Assembly (NCBI GenBank): GCA_013001285.1 | Contig: JABDMU010000012.1 | Span: 1-33,846, forward strand | Origin: Flavobacteriaceae bacterium | GTDB lineage: Bacteria; Bacteroidota; Bacteroidia; Flavobacteriales; Flavobacteriaceae | Length of the DNA stretch: 33,846 nucleotides | Reading direction: 5' to 3' | Shown: positions 16,208 through 24,793 of the stretch, piece after piece | Layout: each line of letters opens with the position of its first letter | Position numbering within the stretch: position 1 is the stretch's first letter | Notes under the pieces: generated by a model | Told to the model about the DNA's origin: nothing | What the model saw: only the letters and a program-made list of their open reading frames with translations | The model's database searches: none | Made by a program: the position numbers and the translations under genes

Positions 16208-17944
16208 TTAATGTTGAACAGCATCTTTTGCGCCAGACGGAATTCTAATGGTCTCTACCAAATTCTGAATCTCTTCTGGTGGCGCTTTGGTAAGTTTCAT
16301 GATAGTTAGAGCAACTATAAAGTTAACAATCATTGCAACAGTACCAAAACCTTCTGGTGAAATACCAAACCACCATTCCGATTTATCAGGTATGTTCTCA
16401 TCTAACCATCCAAATTTAAACTTCACAATATAAAAGAGCATAATGAGAATTCCGGCCACCATTCCGGCCACAGCTCCTTCTTTATTCATACGCTTCGAAA
16501 ACACACCTAAAATAATAGCTGGGAAAAATGAAGCTGCCGCCAATCCGAATGCCAAAGCAACCACCGCGGCGACAAAGTCAGGTGGATTGATACCAAAATA
16601 ACCTGCCACACAAACAGCGCCAACAGCCGATAAACGCGCTGCGATCAATTCGCCATTTTCTGAAATGGTTGGCTTGAAAACTTTCTTGATGAGATCATGA
16701 GACACTGCAGATGAGATCACTAATAGTAAGCCAGCGGCTGTTGATAGTGCGGCAGCCAATCCCCCTGCTGCCACTAAAGCAATGACCCAATTTGGTAATT
16801 TGGCAATCTCGGGATTGGCCAAGACCATGATATCGGCGTTGACCTGTAATTCGTTTTCCTGTTCATCGGCTACATAATTGATATGGCCATCTTTATTTTT
16901 ATCATCAAAGACAATAAGTCCTGTAGTTTCCCACTTCTTGAACCACGCTGGAACTGTAGCATAGGGCTTATTAGAAACAGTTTCAATTAAATTAGTTCGT
17001 GCAAATGCAGCAACTGCTGGAGCCGTACTATATAGTATTACGATAAGTAACAAGGCTATACCAGCCGATTTCCGAGCATCTCTAACTTTTTTAACCGTAA
17101 AAAACCGCACGATAACATGAGGTAATCCAGCTGTGCCAACCATTAATGCCAAAGTAATTGCGAACACATCGATCATTGATTTTGAGCCGTTGGTGTATTC
17201 AGCAAATCCCAGATCATTACTTAATCCGTCTAGTTTGTCCAAGAGAAACATACCTGAGCCATCATTGAGTTCACTGCCAAAACCTAATTGAGGTATTGGA
17301 TTGCCAGTCATTTGTATAGAAATAAAAATTGCAGGAACCATAAATGCAAAGATCAGAACGCAATATTGTGCAACCTGTGTATAAGTAATGCCTTTCATAC
17401 CGCCTAGAACCGCATAAAACAAAACGATGAACATACCTATGATCACACCCGTATTATAATCGACTTCCAAAAATCTTGAGAACACAATACCTACGCCTTG
17501 CATTTGACCAGCGACATAAGTGAACGATACCAACAAGGCACATAATACGGCCACGATCCTAGCCCATTTAGAATAATAACGATCTCCAATAAAATCTGGA
17601 ACGGTAAACTTACCAAATTTTCTAAGGTAAGGTGCTAATAATAAGGCCAGTAACACATAACCGCCAGTCCAACCCATTAAGTATACGGCACCATCATAAC
17701 CTGCAAATGATATAATACCTGCCATACCTATAAATGATGCAGCACTCATCCAGTCGGCTGCAGTGGCCATGCCATTAGCTACGGGTGATACGCCACCACC
17801 TGCAACATAAAAATCTTTGGTTGAATTGGCTCGCGACCAGATCGCGATACCGATATAAAGTGCAAAGGTCAGTCCTACGAGAATGTAGGTCCAATTCTGA
17901 ACAGTTATGGCTTCAACTAAAACAATATTATTCATCATAACCAT
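16208..17944 (-). CDS. Sodium:solute symporter, VC_2705 subfamily large subunit (acetate permease-like)
   Basis: A 578-aa inner-membrane SSS-family transporter with about 13 hydrophobic helices. Signatures include DFYVAGGGVSPVANGMATAADWMSAASFIG near the N-terminus and AAALSTAAGLLLVISSAVSHDL after the large loop. That loop (about residues 320-375) contains DKNKDGHINY, which resembles an EF-hand or dockerin calcium site. The combination with a DUF4212 small subunit and acs points to acetate or a related short carboxylate as substrate. The 5' end has in-frame ATGs at 17944, 17938 and 17935; all overlap the preceding small subunit by 8-17 bp. Confidence 0.92.
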   Translation of the reverse strand: MVMMNNIVLVEAITVQNWTYILVGLTFALYIGIAIWSRANSTKDFYVAGGGVSPVANGMATAADWMSAASFIGMAGIISFAGYDGAVYLMGWTGGYVLLALLLAPYLRKFGKFTVPDFIGDRYYSKWARIVAVLCALLVSFTYVAGQMQGVGIVFSRFLEVDYNTGVIIGMFIVLFYAVLGGMKGITYTQVAQYCVLIFAFMVPAIFISIQMTGNPIPQLGFGSELNDGSGMFLLDKLDGLSNDLGFAEYTNGSKSMIDVFAITLALMVGTAGLPHVIVRFFTVKKVRDARKSAGIALLLIVILYSTAPAVAAFARTNLIETVSNKPYATVPAWFKKWETTGLIVFDDKNKDGHINYVADEQENELQVNADIMVLANPEIAKLPNWVIALVAAGGLAAALSTAAGLLLVISSAVSHDLIKKVFKPTISENGELIAARLSAVGAVCVAGYFGINPPDFVAAVVALAFGLAAASFFPAIILGVFSKRMNKEGAVAGMVAGILIMLFYIVKFKFGWLDENIPDKSEWWFGISPEGFGTVAMIVNFIVALTIMKLTKAPPEEIQNLVETIRIPSGAKDAVQH

Positions 17945-18185
17945 ACTTTTTATCGAGTTTATTCATCAATCGAACATAGACAAATATCAACAAAACAAAG
18001 ACATACATGGCGCCTTGTTGTGCAAACCAAAATCCTAATTTAAAACCTCCTATTTTTATAGTGTTCAATGTGTCCTTAAAAAGTATGGCCGCACCATATG
18101 ATACTAAAAACCAAATACTTAAAAGTATAAGCACATATTTTATATTCTCTTTCCAATAGGCTTTTGCCTTATTTTTTGTTATCAT
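17928..18185 (-). CDS. DUF4212 small subunit of sodium:solute symporter
   Basis: An 85-aa membrane protein with two hydrophobic helices (about residues 15-35 and 52-70), the AYWKENIKYVLILLSIWFL-type N-terminus and the short LxFWFAQQGA segment characteristic of DUF4212. This family always accompanies the VC_2705-type large subunit and is taken as its small partner. It overlaps the upstream AGCS gene by 4 bp (ATGA) and the downstream large subunit, so all three should be co-translated. Confidence 0.93.
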   Translation of the reverse strand: MITKNKAKAYWKENIKYVLILLSIWFLVSYGAAILFKDTLNTIKIGGFKLGFWFAQQGAMYVFVLLIFVYVRLMNKLDKKYGYDE

Positions 18186-19561
18186 GCTTTATTGTCTTTT
18201 AACCGTTTGCGGTAGGCTGAAAGCTCTTTGACCACTTTAGGGGCGAGAATAAGTGTTGCGGTCATGGTAGGGATTGCCATCAAGGCGAAAAAGCCATCGA
18301 TGAGATTGATCATCATACTTAAAGAAGTTGTTGCTCCAACAACAATACTGACGATATAAATGTAATTATAATAGTGTTTTTTATCGGCACCTATTAAAAA
18401 GGACATGCATTTACTGCCGTAATACGAATAGGAAAACAAGGAAGAAATACTAAAGACTGCAATACAAATCAGCAACAAGTATTTACCAAACTCTGGCATG
18501 GCCTCTCCAAATGCAGAAGCTGTTAAACTCACACCATTATCTGAGGTTGTTTGCCAAACATCAGTGACCAAAATGGCTAATGCAGTTAATGTACATACGA
18601 TTAAAGTATCAATAGCAGGGCCAAGCATAGCTACAAGTCCTTCTCTTACCGGCTCATCAGTTTTTGCTGCACCGTGAGCCAAAGGAGCCGTACCAATACC
18701 TGCTTCGTTTGAAAATGCACCACGACGAATCCCTAGAAGGATCAATCCGCCGATCAAGCCTCCAAAAAAGGCATCGCCTTTAAAATTTTCTGCAGCGAAG
18801 GCATCTGTAAATATCATAAAGAAATATTTTGGTACCACTTCATAATTGACGGCAAGTATGACCATAACGGAAATGAAATAGAGTAAGACCATTGAAGGTA
18901 CTAACTTTGATGCCGTTTTTGAAATTCGATCCAGCCCGCCTAATATGACTATTGCTGTAATACCAACAAGGCACAATCCGACTATAAGGTTAGATGAAAA
19001 TCCGACCTCAACACCATTCGGTTTTAATAAGATGTCGTTTATGGCTTGTGTGAGTTGATTCACGTTAAAAACAGGTAATGCACCCACCAATCCACAAATA
19101 CTGAACATGATGGCTAGAGGTTTCCACGATTTACCAAGGCCTTCCATGATAAAGTACATGGGACCGCCTTGAAGCTCTCCAGCGCTGTCCCTACCCCGAA
19201 ACATGATGGCTAAGGTAGATGTAAAGAATTTTGTTGACATGCCTATGATTGCACTTATCCACATCCAAAATACAGCACCAGGACCACCAATGGAAATGGC
19301 GACAGCTACTCCTGCAATATTTCCCATTCCTATTGTTGATGATAAGGCTGTGGTTAAGGCTTGAAAATGACTTATTTGTCCAGGATCATCAGGATCGTCA
19401 TACTTTCCACGAAGCACCTGAATGGCATGACCTATAAATCTGAAAGGCAAAAATTTAGAGAGGATTAAAAGATAGAGTCCGCCGCCAATCAGTAAAATAA
19501 GCAAGGGCAAACCCCATACAAATGATGCAAAGTCAGCAATAAACTGATCGAGTTGTTTCAT
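18182..19561 (-). CDS. Sodium:alanine/glycine symporter (AGCS family)
   Basis: A 459-aa inner-membrane transporter of the alanine/glycine:cation symporter family (PF01235), with about ten or more helices. Clear signatures are ALTTALSSTIGMGNIAGVA near residue 68, FWMWISAIIGMSTKF, GGPMYFIMEGLG and the GIRRGAFSNEAGIGTAPLAHG segment. By family it imports Ala or Gly with Na+. It is the first gene of the five-gene operon ending in acs and the MORN gene. The upstream region holds TACATTTA (19581-19588, minus strand), one base off the -7 consensus, as the only promoter candidate. Confidence 0.95.
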   Translation of the reverse strand: MKQLDQFIADFASFVWGLPLLILLIGGGLYLLILSKFLPFRFIGHAIQVLRGKYDDPDDPGQISHFQALTTALSSTIGMGNIAGVAVAISIGGPGAVFWMWISAIIGMSTKFFTSTLAIMFRGRDSAGELQGGPMYFIMEGLGKSWKPLAIMFSICGLVGALPVFNVNQLTQAINDILLKPNGVEVGFSSNLIVGLCLVGITAIVILGGLDRISKTASKLVPSMVLLYFISVMVILAVNYEVVPKYFFMIFTDAFAAENFKGDAFFGGLIGGLILLGIRRGAFSNEAGIGTAPLAHGAAKTDEPVREGLVAMLGPAIDTLIVCTLTALAILVTDVWQTTSDNGVSLTASAFGEAMPEFGKYLLLICIAVFSISSLFSYSYYGSKCMSFLIGADKKHYYNYIYIVSIVVGATTSLSMMINLIDGFFALMAIPTMTATLILAPKVVKELSAYRKRLKDNKA

Positions 19562-19609
19562 GAAGTCTCAGTTGGTTGCATAAATGTAAGAAACATATTG
19601 CAGTAATCT

Positions 19610-19643
19610 AAAAAAATAAAACCGAGCTCTAATTTGAGCTCGG
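19610..19643 (-). terminator. Intrinsic terminator of the cupin gene
   Basis: CCGAGCTC (19622-19629) and GAGCTCGG (19636-19643) form a perfect 8-bp GC-rich stem with a 6-nt loop. On the minus strand it is followed by TTTTATTTTTTT. It lies 20 bp after the cupin stop codon. Confidence 0.85.
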
Positions 19644-19663
19644 CATTTAACTGAAACTATAGA

Positions 19664-20236
19664 CTAAACAAATTGAATTTGGTATTTATTGGTTATCTCT
19701 GCAACACGATCAAGATCAGGCGGTCCAGGCTCCAGTTTTGATAATTCAGCGAACATCTCCTCCAGACCTGCTGGAAAAATGCTGAGCAACACCTTGGTAG
19801 GAGTGTCTCCAATGACCTTCCAAGCATGTGGAATTTTTCGTGGCAGAAACCCGATATCTCCTGAATTGAGAATGGTTGTTGAGTCACCAATGGTCACTTC
19901 GAGCTGCCCTTCAAGTACATGAAAAATTTCATCTTCATTTTCATGGACATGTAGTGGAATTCCAATTCCGGGGTCATTGTTTTCTTCGATCAAGGTGAAC
20001 AGTCCATTGGTGTCTTTTCCCGATAATTTCAAGATTTGATTATCGCCTATGACGTTCATATGGGTCCCCTCACTTTCCCGAATAATCTTAGGAGGCATTG
20101 TAGGTACCATGGTATCTTGGGTCAATTTGGATACCTTATTATTTTCTGATGCTTCCATTCGGCATGATGCAAAACCAGGAACTAGCGCTGCACCCAAGCC
20201 AAAAACCGATGCCTTTAAAAATGTTTTTCTTTCCAT
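19664..20236 (-). CDS. Exported cupin-domain protein
   Basis: A 190-aa protein. The N-terminus ERKTFLKASVFGLGAALVP resembles a Tat signal with RK in place of RR, followed by FASC (Cys25), a possible lipobox, so it is probably a membrane-anchored export. Residues about 85-160 are a cupin barrel with an intact metal site: H96, H98 and E103 in HVHENEDE and H137 in PHAWKV. The enzyme activity cannot be told from this; relatives include quercetinase-like dioxygenases and simple binding proteins. It lies 60 bp downstream of the lipoprotein gene, with a terminator hairpin between them, so it may be expressed by read-through. Confidence 0.85.
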   Translation of the reverse strand: MERKTFLKASVFGLGAALVPGFASCRMEASENNKVSKLTQDTMVPTMPPKIIRESEGTHMNVIGDNQILKLSGKDTNGLFTLIEENNDPGIGIPLHVHENEDEIFHVLEGQLEVTIGDSTTILNSGDIGFLPRKIPHAWKVIGDTPTKVLLSIFPAGLEEMFAELSKLEPGPPDLDRVAEITNKYQIQFV

Positions 20237-20258
20237 CTTAAATTGTTTTTATAATGAG

Positions 20259-20289
20259 TAAAAAATCAGGTCCCGGCTGGAACCTGATT
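20259..20289 (-). terminator. Terminator between the lipoprotein and cupin genes
   Basis: AATCAGGT (20264-20271) and ACCTGATT (20282-20289) form a perfect 8-bp stem with a 10-nt loop; on the minus strand it runs into a T-tract (the As from 20260). It starts 7 bp after the lipoprotein stop codon and ends about 22 bp before the cupin ATG. Confidence 0.8.
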
Positions 20290-20296
20290 CCGTTAA

Positions 20297-20800
20297 CTAA
20301 TCCAAATCTGGATTCATAGGTGTGAATATGCCATCAGGATTCTCCATGACTGTCCATACATGTAAGGTCCACATGCCTATCATTTCATTGAAGTGCCATA
20401 CATCTTCACTTCCTGTGAAGCCTTCAGGCGGACTGCCAGGATTTTCCGGGTCTTCTGGTACAATGCCGTACTCAATAGCCACCATTTGCATCACATCGTT
20501 TTCATCTGGTGCGTATAGAATGAATTCTGGTTGTAACAAATTAAAAGTGCCGTCAGCAAGGGCTGGATTCAAATAATGATGCCCCATGTTTGGTATATAT
20601 CCAGATGCATCAAATCTACCTTCACCAGTAGCCACATTAATGTCAGCATAATTTGTTGTTGCCGTTCTTGCCTGTTCTATTTCTATTTCCCACTGTTCGA
20701 GCTGTACATCATTATTGTCATCATCGTTACTACAGCTAAACACTAAAGAAATGGCAAATAGACCGATTAAGAACTTAAAATTAATTGCATTTGTTTTCAT
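20297..20800 (-). CDS. Uncharacterised lipoprotein (GMGxHY ... LHxW family)
   Basis: A 167-aa predicted lipoprotein with lipobox VFSC (Cys23) followed by an acidic SNDDDNND stretch, as often seen in surface-exposed Bacteroidota lipoproteins. The body shows a pattern I recognise from uncharacterised secreted proteins of several phyla: MGHHYLNP, a PEFILYAP strand, VAIEYGI, and WTLHVWTVMENPDGIFTPMNP. No function is known to me; the conserved His residues could bind metal or a ligand. It is divergent from the hybrid histidine kinase across a 211-bp region with an inverted repeat, so it is a likely target of that regulator. Confidence 0.75.
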   Translation of the reverse strand: MKTNAINFKFLIGLFAISLVFSCSNDDDNNDVQLEQWEIEIEQARTATTNYADINVATGEGRFDASGYIPNMGHHYLNPALADGTFNLLQPEFILYAPDENDVMQMVAIEYGIVPEDPENPGSPPEGFTGSEDVWHFNEMIGMWTLHVWTVMENPDGIFTPMNPDLD

Positions 20801-20837
20801 GATTAATAGGTTTTTAGACGTTTATAATTATTTGGTT

Positions 20838-20845
20838 CAAAGATA
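20838..20845 (-). promoter_or_regulatory. -7 promoter element (TATCTTTG) of the lipoprotein gene
   Basis: An exact TAnnTTTG match on the minus strand, 38 bp before the ATG at 20800; transcription would start near 20832. No good -33 element is seen, which would suit a promoter dependent on an activator. The left arm of the inverted repeat (20871-20883) is then centred at about -45. Confidence 0.6.
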
Positions 20846-20870
20846 TTTACAAGCATAATAGGTCACTATA

Positions 20871-20959
20871 ACTCGTGTTGCAAGCTCTATCACTTTTATT
20901 GCTTTATAAATGGTATTTTAGTACTTTGAAACATGTGTGCTATTATTTGCAACACGAGT
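20871..20959. promoter_or_regulatory. Perfect 13-bp inverted repeat, candidate operator pair
   Basis: ACTCGTGTTGCAA (20871-20883) and its exact reverse complement TTGCAACACGAGT (20947-20959) are separated by 63 bp in the intergenic region between the lipoprotein and the hybrid kinase. They flank the putative kinase promoter. Relative to predicted starts, the left arm lies at -39 to -51 for the lipoprotein and the right arm at about +13 to +25 for the kinase. The kinase's own AraC-type domain is the obvious candidate to bind them. This is inference from position; the repeat itself is certain. Confidence 0.65.
20922..20928 (+). promoter_or_regulatory. Weak -7-like element (TACTTTG) of the hybrid kinase gene
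   Basis: TACTTTG has a one-base shorter gap than TAnnTTTG. It lies between the two inverted-repeat arms, about 84 bp before the preferred ATG at 21012. No clear -33 element. Confidence 0.3.
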
Positions 20960-21011
20960 GTTAAGCCCTCCGCTACTATATTTTGACTTTTACGGAGTGA
21001 AGTCGTTTTTT

Positions 21012-23837
21012 ATGAAATATCTTGTTTTAGTATTATTCTTGTTTTGTTGTTCAATGGGCCTTGGACAAGATATCTACGAGATTGACACTAAGTATCCAGT
21101 ACATGAAATTGATAATTATCTAAAAATTTATACAGATTCCACAGCAAGCTTATCTCCTGAGATAATCTTGAAAGACACTTCAAGCAATTATATTCACGGA
21201 AAGGACCAACCGGGTTACTTTTTAAATAGAAAATTATTGTGGGGGAAAGTGAAGTTATATGCCACAGATAGCCTAAAAGGATGGACGCTACATTTTAAAA
21301 ATATTTTTTTTGGTACCCCAGCTTGGATCAAAGGCAACGGAAAGGTTGATATCTATGCCTATGCTGATGAAGATCTTATTTTTCACAAGAAAACTGGTTA
21401 TGGCTACAGTAGTAAGGAACGTGATGTAGCAGAGAATTGGGTACTGAATCGTATAAGACTGGATGATATTCCACTAAACACTCAGGTTACCTTAGTCATA
21501 AGGGCTGAAGGCAGTAAATTTGGGTATCCGCCTTTTTTTAGATTAAATCTTAGAGGCCCTACTCAAGCTCACTATCATGAACTCAATCAGTTCAACAACA
21601 GCTTTTTCATTTTCATGTTTGGTGTCACCTTTATTATTCTACTCTATCATATCCTGCAATATTTGTATTTAAGAGATGTCATTTTTTTACATTTTTCTCT
21701 ATGGGTATTAGTCTGTTGCATGACCATGTTGATGGCAACTGGAGGGATCCTTGACTCAGTACATCGCTTTGGTTATGAATTTTGGCTGATTTTCGCCAAT
21801 GGTGTCTATTTCCTATTTTGGTTTTTCGGACGCTCATTTATTCAATCCAAAACTAAATTTCCATTGTTGGATAAGCTTATACTCGGGTTGGCAACCATAA
21901 TGGTCATAGAAGTTTTAACTGTTTTATTTTTAGTTTTATTTGGTTTGGCAAGCCCAAGTTTTCTAGATGTAGGCATTCATGCTGAGTTACATGTGATCAT
22001 GAACATTCTAGGACTTATCTTAAGTATAGCCATTGCTACTAGAAAAGATAATTTTGCAAGATATTTCGGTGTTGGTGCCAGTATAGGATTGATGCTATTG
22101 GTCTTTGGAAGTATGTGGTCAGCAGGTTGGATCAAGTATCCTGGATTTGATGCTCATTCATGGGCTGTGTTCGCTCAAATCGTGATCTTTTCATTCGGAA
22201 TTGCTTATCGACGCCAAGTCATGATGAAACAGAATAATGAAGAAAAATTAAAAGCACAATTAAATTCTGCTGAAATTGAACGTATGAAGGATCTCGATGA
22301 GATCAAAACGCGTTTCTTTGCCAATATCAGTCATGAATTTAGAACACCCTTATCCTTAATTAAAGGGCCTTTGAATCGTGCTAAAAATCAAAGTAATACA
22401 CCTGATATCACTTTAAGCCCTAAAGCTTTTGAAATAATAGACAATAATACTAACCGTTTGCAAGGTCTTATCGATCAATTACTCGACCTTTCGAAGCTTG
22501 AAAGTGGAAAAGTACATTTATCATTGAAGTATGATGATATCATAAAGCATTTGCGATCCCTGATTTTTTCATTTGAAAGTATGGCTGAACGTAAAAACAT
22601 AAGCCTCAATACACAATTTCCAGCAGAGATAAAAAGTGCAGTCTTCGATAAAGATAAACTTGAGAAAATTGTAGGCAATTTACTGTCTAATGCTTTTAAA
22701 TATACCCCTAGCAATGGCTCAGTTACCGTTATTGTTGGACACAATAAAAAAAATATAACCATTGAAATTATAGATACTGGAAAAGGCATCAACAAAGAAG
22801 AACTCAAGCGTGTTTTTGATCGTTTCTATCGTGTTGAAGGTAGCGAAGAAAAGGGATCTGGAATTGGACTGTCACTAGTGAAGGAACTGGTTGATCTTCA
22901 TAATGGCAATTTAAGTGTCGATAGTGTTGTTGGACAAGGCACTTCCTTTAAAGTCACTCTACCCATTACCTTAGAGGGACTTCCAAAAACTAATGTGGTC
23001 ATCGAAGACACTTCTAAAGATGTAGACGTCGAATTTAGACCCGATGAGCCTGTTACAAATGAGACTCCAATAAGTAACAATGGACTCCCAAGTAATCTGC
23101 CTGTAGCGCTTATTGTTGAAGACAACAACGATTTGCGGTTTTTTATCTCAGATATCATAAAAGAAAAGTATGAAGTGCTCACTGCTGAAAATGGTTTGCA
23201 AGGTGAGCGTATGGCCTTCGAACATATCCCGGATATTGTTATTAGTGATATCATGATGCCTAAAAAAGATGGTTATGAATTGTGTCATTCGCTCAAGGTT
23301 AATCCGAAAACAAGTCATATTCCTATAATAATGCTTACGGCTAAAGCTGGTCAGGACAGTAAAATTGAAGGACTTACTCAAGGTGCAGACGCCTATCTTA
23401 CGAAGCCATTCGATGATAAAGAACTTCTTCTGAGGATGAAAAACCTTATTGATTCCCGTAAGAAATTATGGGATCATTTTAAAGCTTTAGATATGCTTCT
23501 GGTCGATGACATAGAAGTGAACTCTATAGATGATAAATTTCTTCAGGATGTGTTCTCTTGTATTAAAAATAATTTAGACAACGAACAATTTAGCGTTGAA
23601 GATATTGCGCGAACAGTAGGTTTTAGCAGATCGCAATTACATCGAAAATTAAAAGCCTTATCTGATAAATCAGCTAATCAGCTTGTTGTTGAAGTACGGC
23701 TTAATGAAGCACATCGTTTACTCAAACAAAAGGCAGGCTCGGTTTCGGAGATCGCTTATTCTGTAGGTTATTCGAACCTTTCATATTTTACAAAAAGCTT
23801 TAAGGAAAAATTCGGCACTTTACCTAGTAAAGTCTAG
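21012..23837 (+). CDS. Hybrid two-component sensor kinase with 7TMR-DISM input and AraC-type output
   Basis: A 941-aa one-protein signalling system in the inner membrane. Residues 1-19 are a signal peptide; about 20-190 a 7TMR-DISM extracellular (DISMED2-like) sensor; about 195-397 seven helices; about 430-500 HisKA with phospho-acceptor H441 in [10 protein letters not shown]; about 545-655 ATPase with N box ([11 protein letters not shown]) and G boxes ([14 protein letters not shown]); about 699-815 receiver with D746 in [12 protein letters not shown] and the conserved Lys in TKPF; about 840-941 AraC helix-turn-helix. Such proteins sense a ligand and directly control nearby genes, here the divergent lipoprotein and cupin. 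A GTG at 20937 is in frame but would bury the signal peptide, so ATG 21012 is preferred. The stop shares CTAG with the convergent purC stop. Confidence 0.92.
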   Translation: MKYLVLVLFLFCCSMGLGQDIYEIDTKYPVHEIDNYLKIYTDSTASLSPEIILKDTSSNYIHGKDQPGYFLNRKLLWGKVKLYATDSLKGWTLHFKNIFFGTPAWIKGNGKVDIYAYADEDLIFHKKTGYGYSSKERDVAENWVLNRIRLDDIPLNTQVTLVIRAEGSKFGYPPFFRLNLRGPTQAHYHELNQFNNSFFIFMFGVTFIILLYHILQYLYLRDVIFLHFSLWVLVCCMTMLMATGGILDSVHRFGYEFWLIFANGVYFLFWFFGRSFIQSKTKFPLLDKLILGLATIMVIEVLTVLFLVLFGLASPSFLDVGIHAELHVIMNILGLILSIAIATRKDNFARYFGVGASIGLMLLVFGSMWSAGWIKYPGFDAHSWAVFAQIVIFSFGIAYRRQVMMKQNNEEKLKAQLNSAEIERMKDLDEIKTRFFANISHEFRTPLSLIKGPLNRAKNQSNTPDITLSPKAFEIIDNNTNRLQGLIDQLLDLSKLESGKVHLSLKYDDIIKHLRSLIFSFESMAERKNISLNTQFPAEIKSAVFDKDKLEKIVGNLLSNAFKYTPSNGSVTVIVGHNKKNITIEIIDTGKGINKEELKRVFDRFYRVEGSEEKGSGIGLSLVKELVDLHNGNLSVDSVVGQGTSFKVTLPITLEGLPKTNVVIEDTSKDVDVEFRPDEPVTNETPISNNGLPSNLPVALIVEDNNDLRFFISDIIKEKYEVLTAENGLQGERMAFEHIPDIVISDIMMPKKDGYELCHSLKVNPKTSHIPIIMLTAKAGQDSKIEGLTQGADAYLTKPFDDKELLLRMKNLIDSRKKLWDHFKALDMLLVDDIEVNSIDDKFLQDVFSCIKNNLDNEQFSVEDIARTVGFSRSQLHRKLKALSDKSANQLVVEVRLNEAHRLLKQKAGSVSEIAYSVGYSNLSYFTKSFKEKFGTLPSKV

Positions 23838-24787
23838 TGCGCTTCGAGGTAGGCATTGACATTTTTTTCAATGCGCTCTTGAATATCAGACACATCTGCT
23901 TTTTTAAATGTTTCACCAGTAATATTTTCATACAATTCAATATAGCGTTCAGAAACGGTAGTGATATACCCATCACTCATGAATGGGACTACCTGACCTT
24001 CCAAGCCTTGAAAGCCATTAGAAATAAGCCATTGACGTACAAATTCTTTAGACAATTGTTTCTGTGCTTCTCCTTTATCCTGACGTTCTTGGTAACCGTC
24101 TGCATAAAAATAGCGTGAGGAATCTGGGGTGTGAATTTCGTCAATCAAAACGATCTTACCTTCTTTTGTTTTTCCGAATTCATATTTGGTATCAACCAAG
24201 ATCAAGCCACGGGATGCCGCAATTTCTGAACCACGTTGAAATAGCTTTCGGGTATAATCTTCAAGAATTTCATAGTCTTCTTTAGAAACGATGCCACGTT
24301 TTAAAATGTCTTCTCGCGAAATATCTTCGTCATGATCGCCCTGCTCAGCTTTAGTGGCTGGTGTAATTATGGGTTCCGAAAATTTATCATTTTCTTTCAT
24401 GCCATCTGGCATGCTCACGCCACACAATTGGCGCTTCCCTAATTTATATTCTCTGGCAGCATGACCAGATAAATAGCCTCTTATGACCATTTCCACTTTA
24501 AAAGGATCACATAGATGTCCAACAGCAACATTTGGATCAGGCGCAGCAATCAACCAATTTGGTACAAGATCTTCGGAGGCCTTCATCATTTTGGTGGCGA
24601 TCTGATTTAAGATCTGGCCTTTAAACGGAATGCCTTTTGGCATGACCACATCGAAAGCTGAAAGTCTATCGGTTGCTATCATGACCAGAAGGTCATCATC
24701 GATATAATAAACTTCTCTTACCTTTCCTTTGTATACCTTTTTTTGACCGGGGAAATTGAAATTGGTATCTATAATTGTATTGCTCAT
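23834..24787 (-). CDS. purC: Phosphoribosylaminoimidazole-succinocarboxamide synthase (SAICAR synthase)
   Basis: Joins aspartate to CAIR with ATP in purine synthesis, in the cytoplasm. At 317 aa it is the longer form found in yeast and many Bacteroidota instead of the ~240-aa form. Signatures are [12 protein letters not shown] (ATP-binding N-terminus), [47 protein letters not shown] and [21 protein letters not shown]. It lies 6 bp downstream of phoH, so the two should share a transcript. Its stop codon overlaps that of the convergent hybrid kinase. Confidence 0.97.
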   Translation of the reverse strand: MSNTIIDTNFNFPGQKKVYKGKVREVYYIDDDLLVMIATDRLSAFDVVMPKGIPFKGQILNQIATKMMKASEDLVPNWLIAAPDPNVAVGHLCDPFKVEMVIRGYLSGHAAREYKLGKRQLCGVSMPDGMKENDKFSEPIITPATKAEQGDHDEDISREDILKRGIVSKEDYEILEDYTRKLFQRGSEIAASRGLILVDTKYEFGKTKEGKIVLIDEIHTPDSSRYFYADGYQERQDKGEAQKQLSKEFVRQWLISNGFQGLEGQVVPFMSDGYITTVSERYIELYENITGETFKKADVSDIQERIEKNVNAYLEAH

Positions 24788-24793
24788 GAATGC

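Noticed and set aside
20937-21011. GTG start of the hybrid kinase
   Set aside because: It would place 25 residues before a good signal peptide and overlaps the right arm of the inverted repeat; ATG 21012 is preferred.
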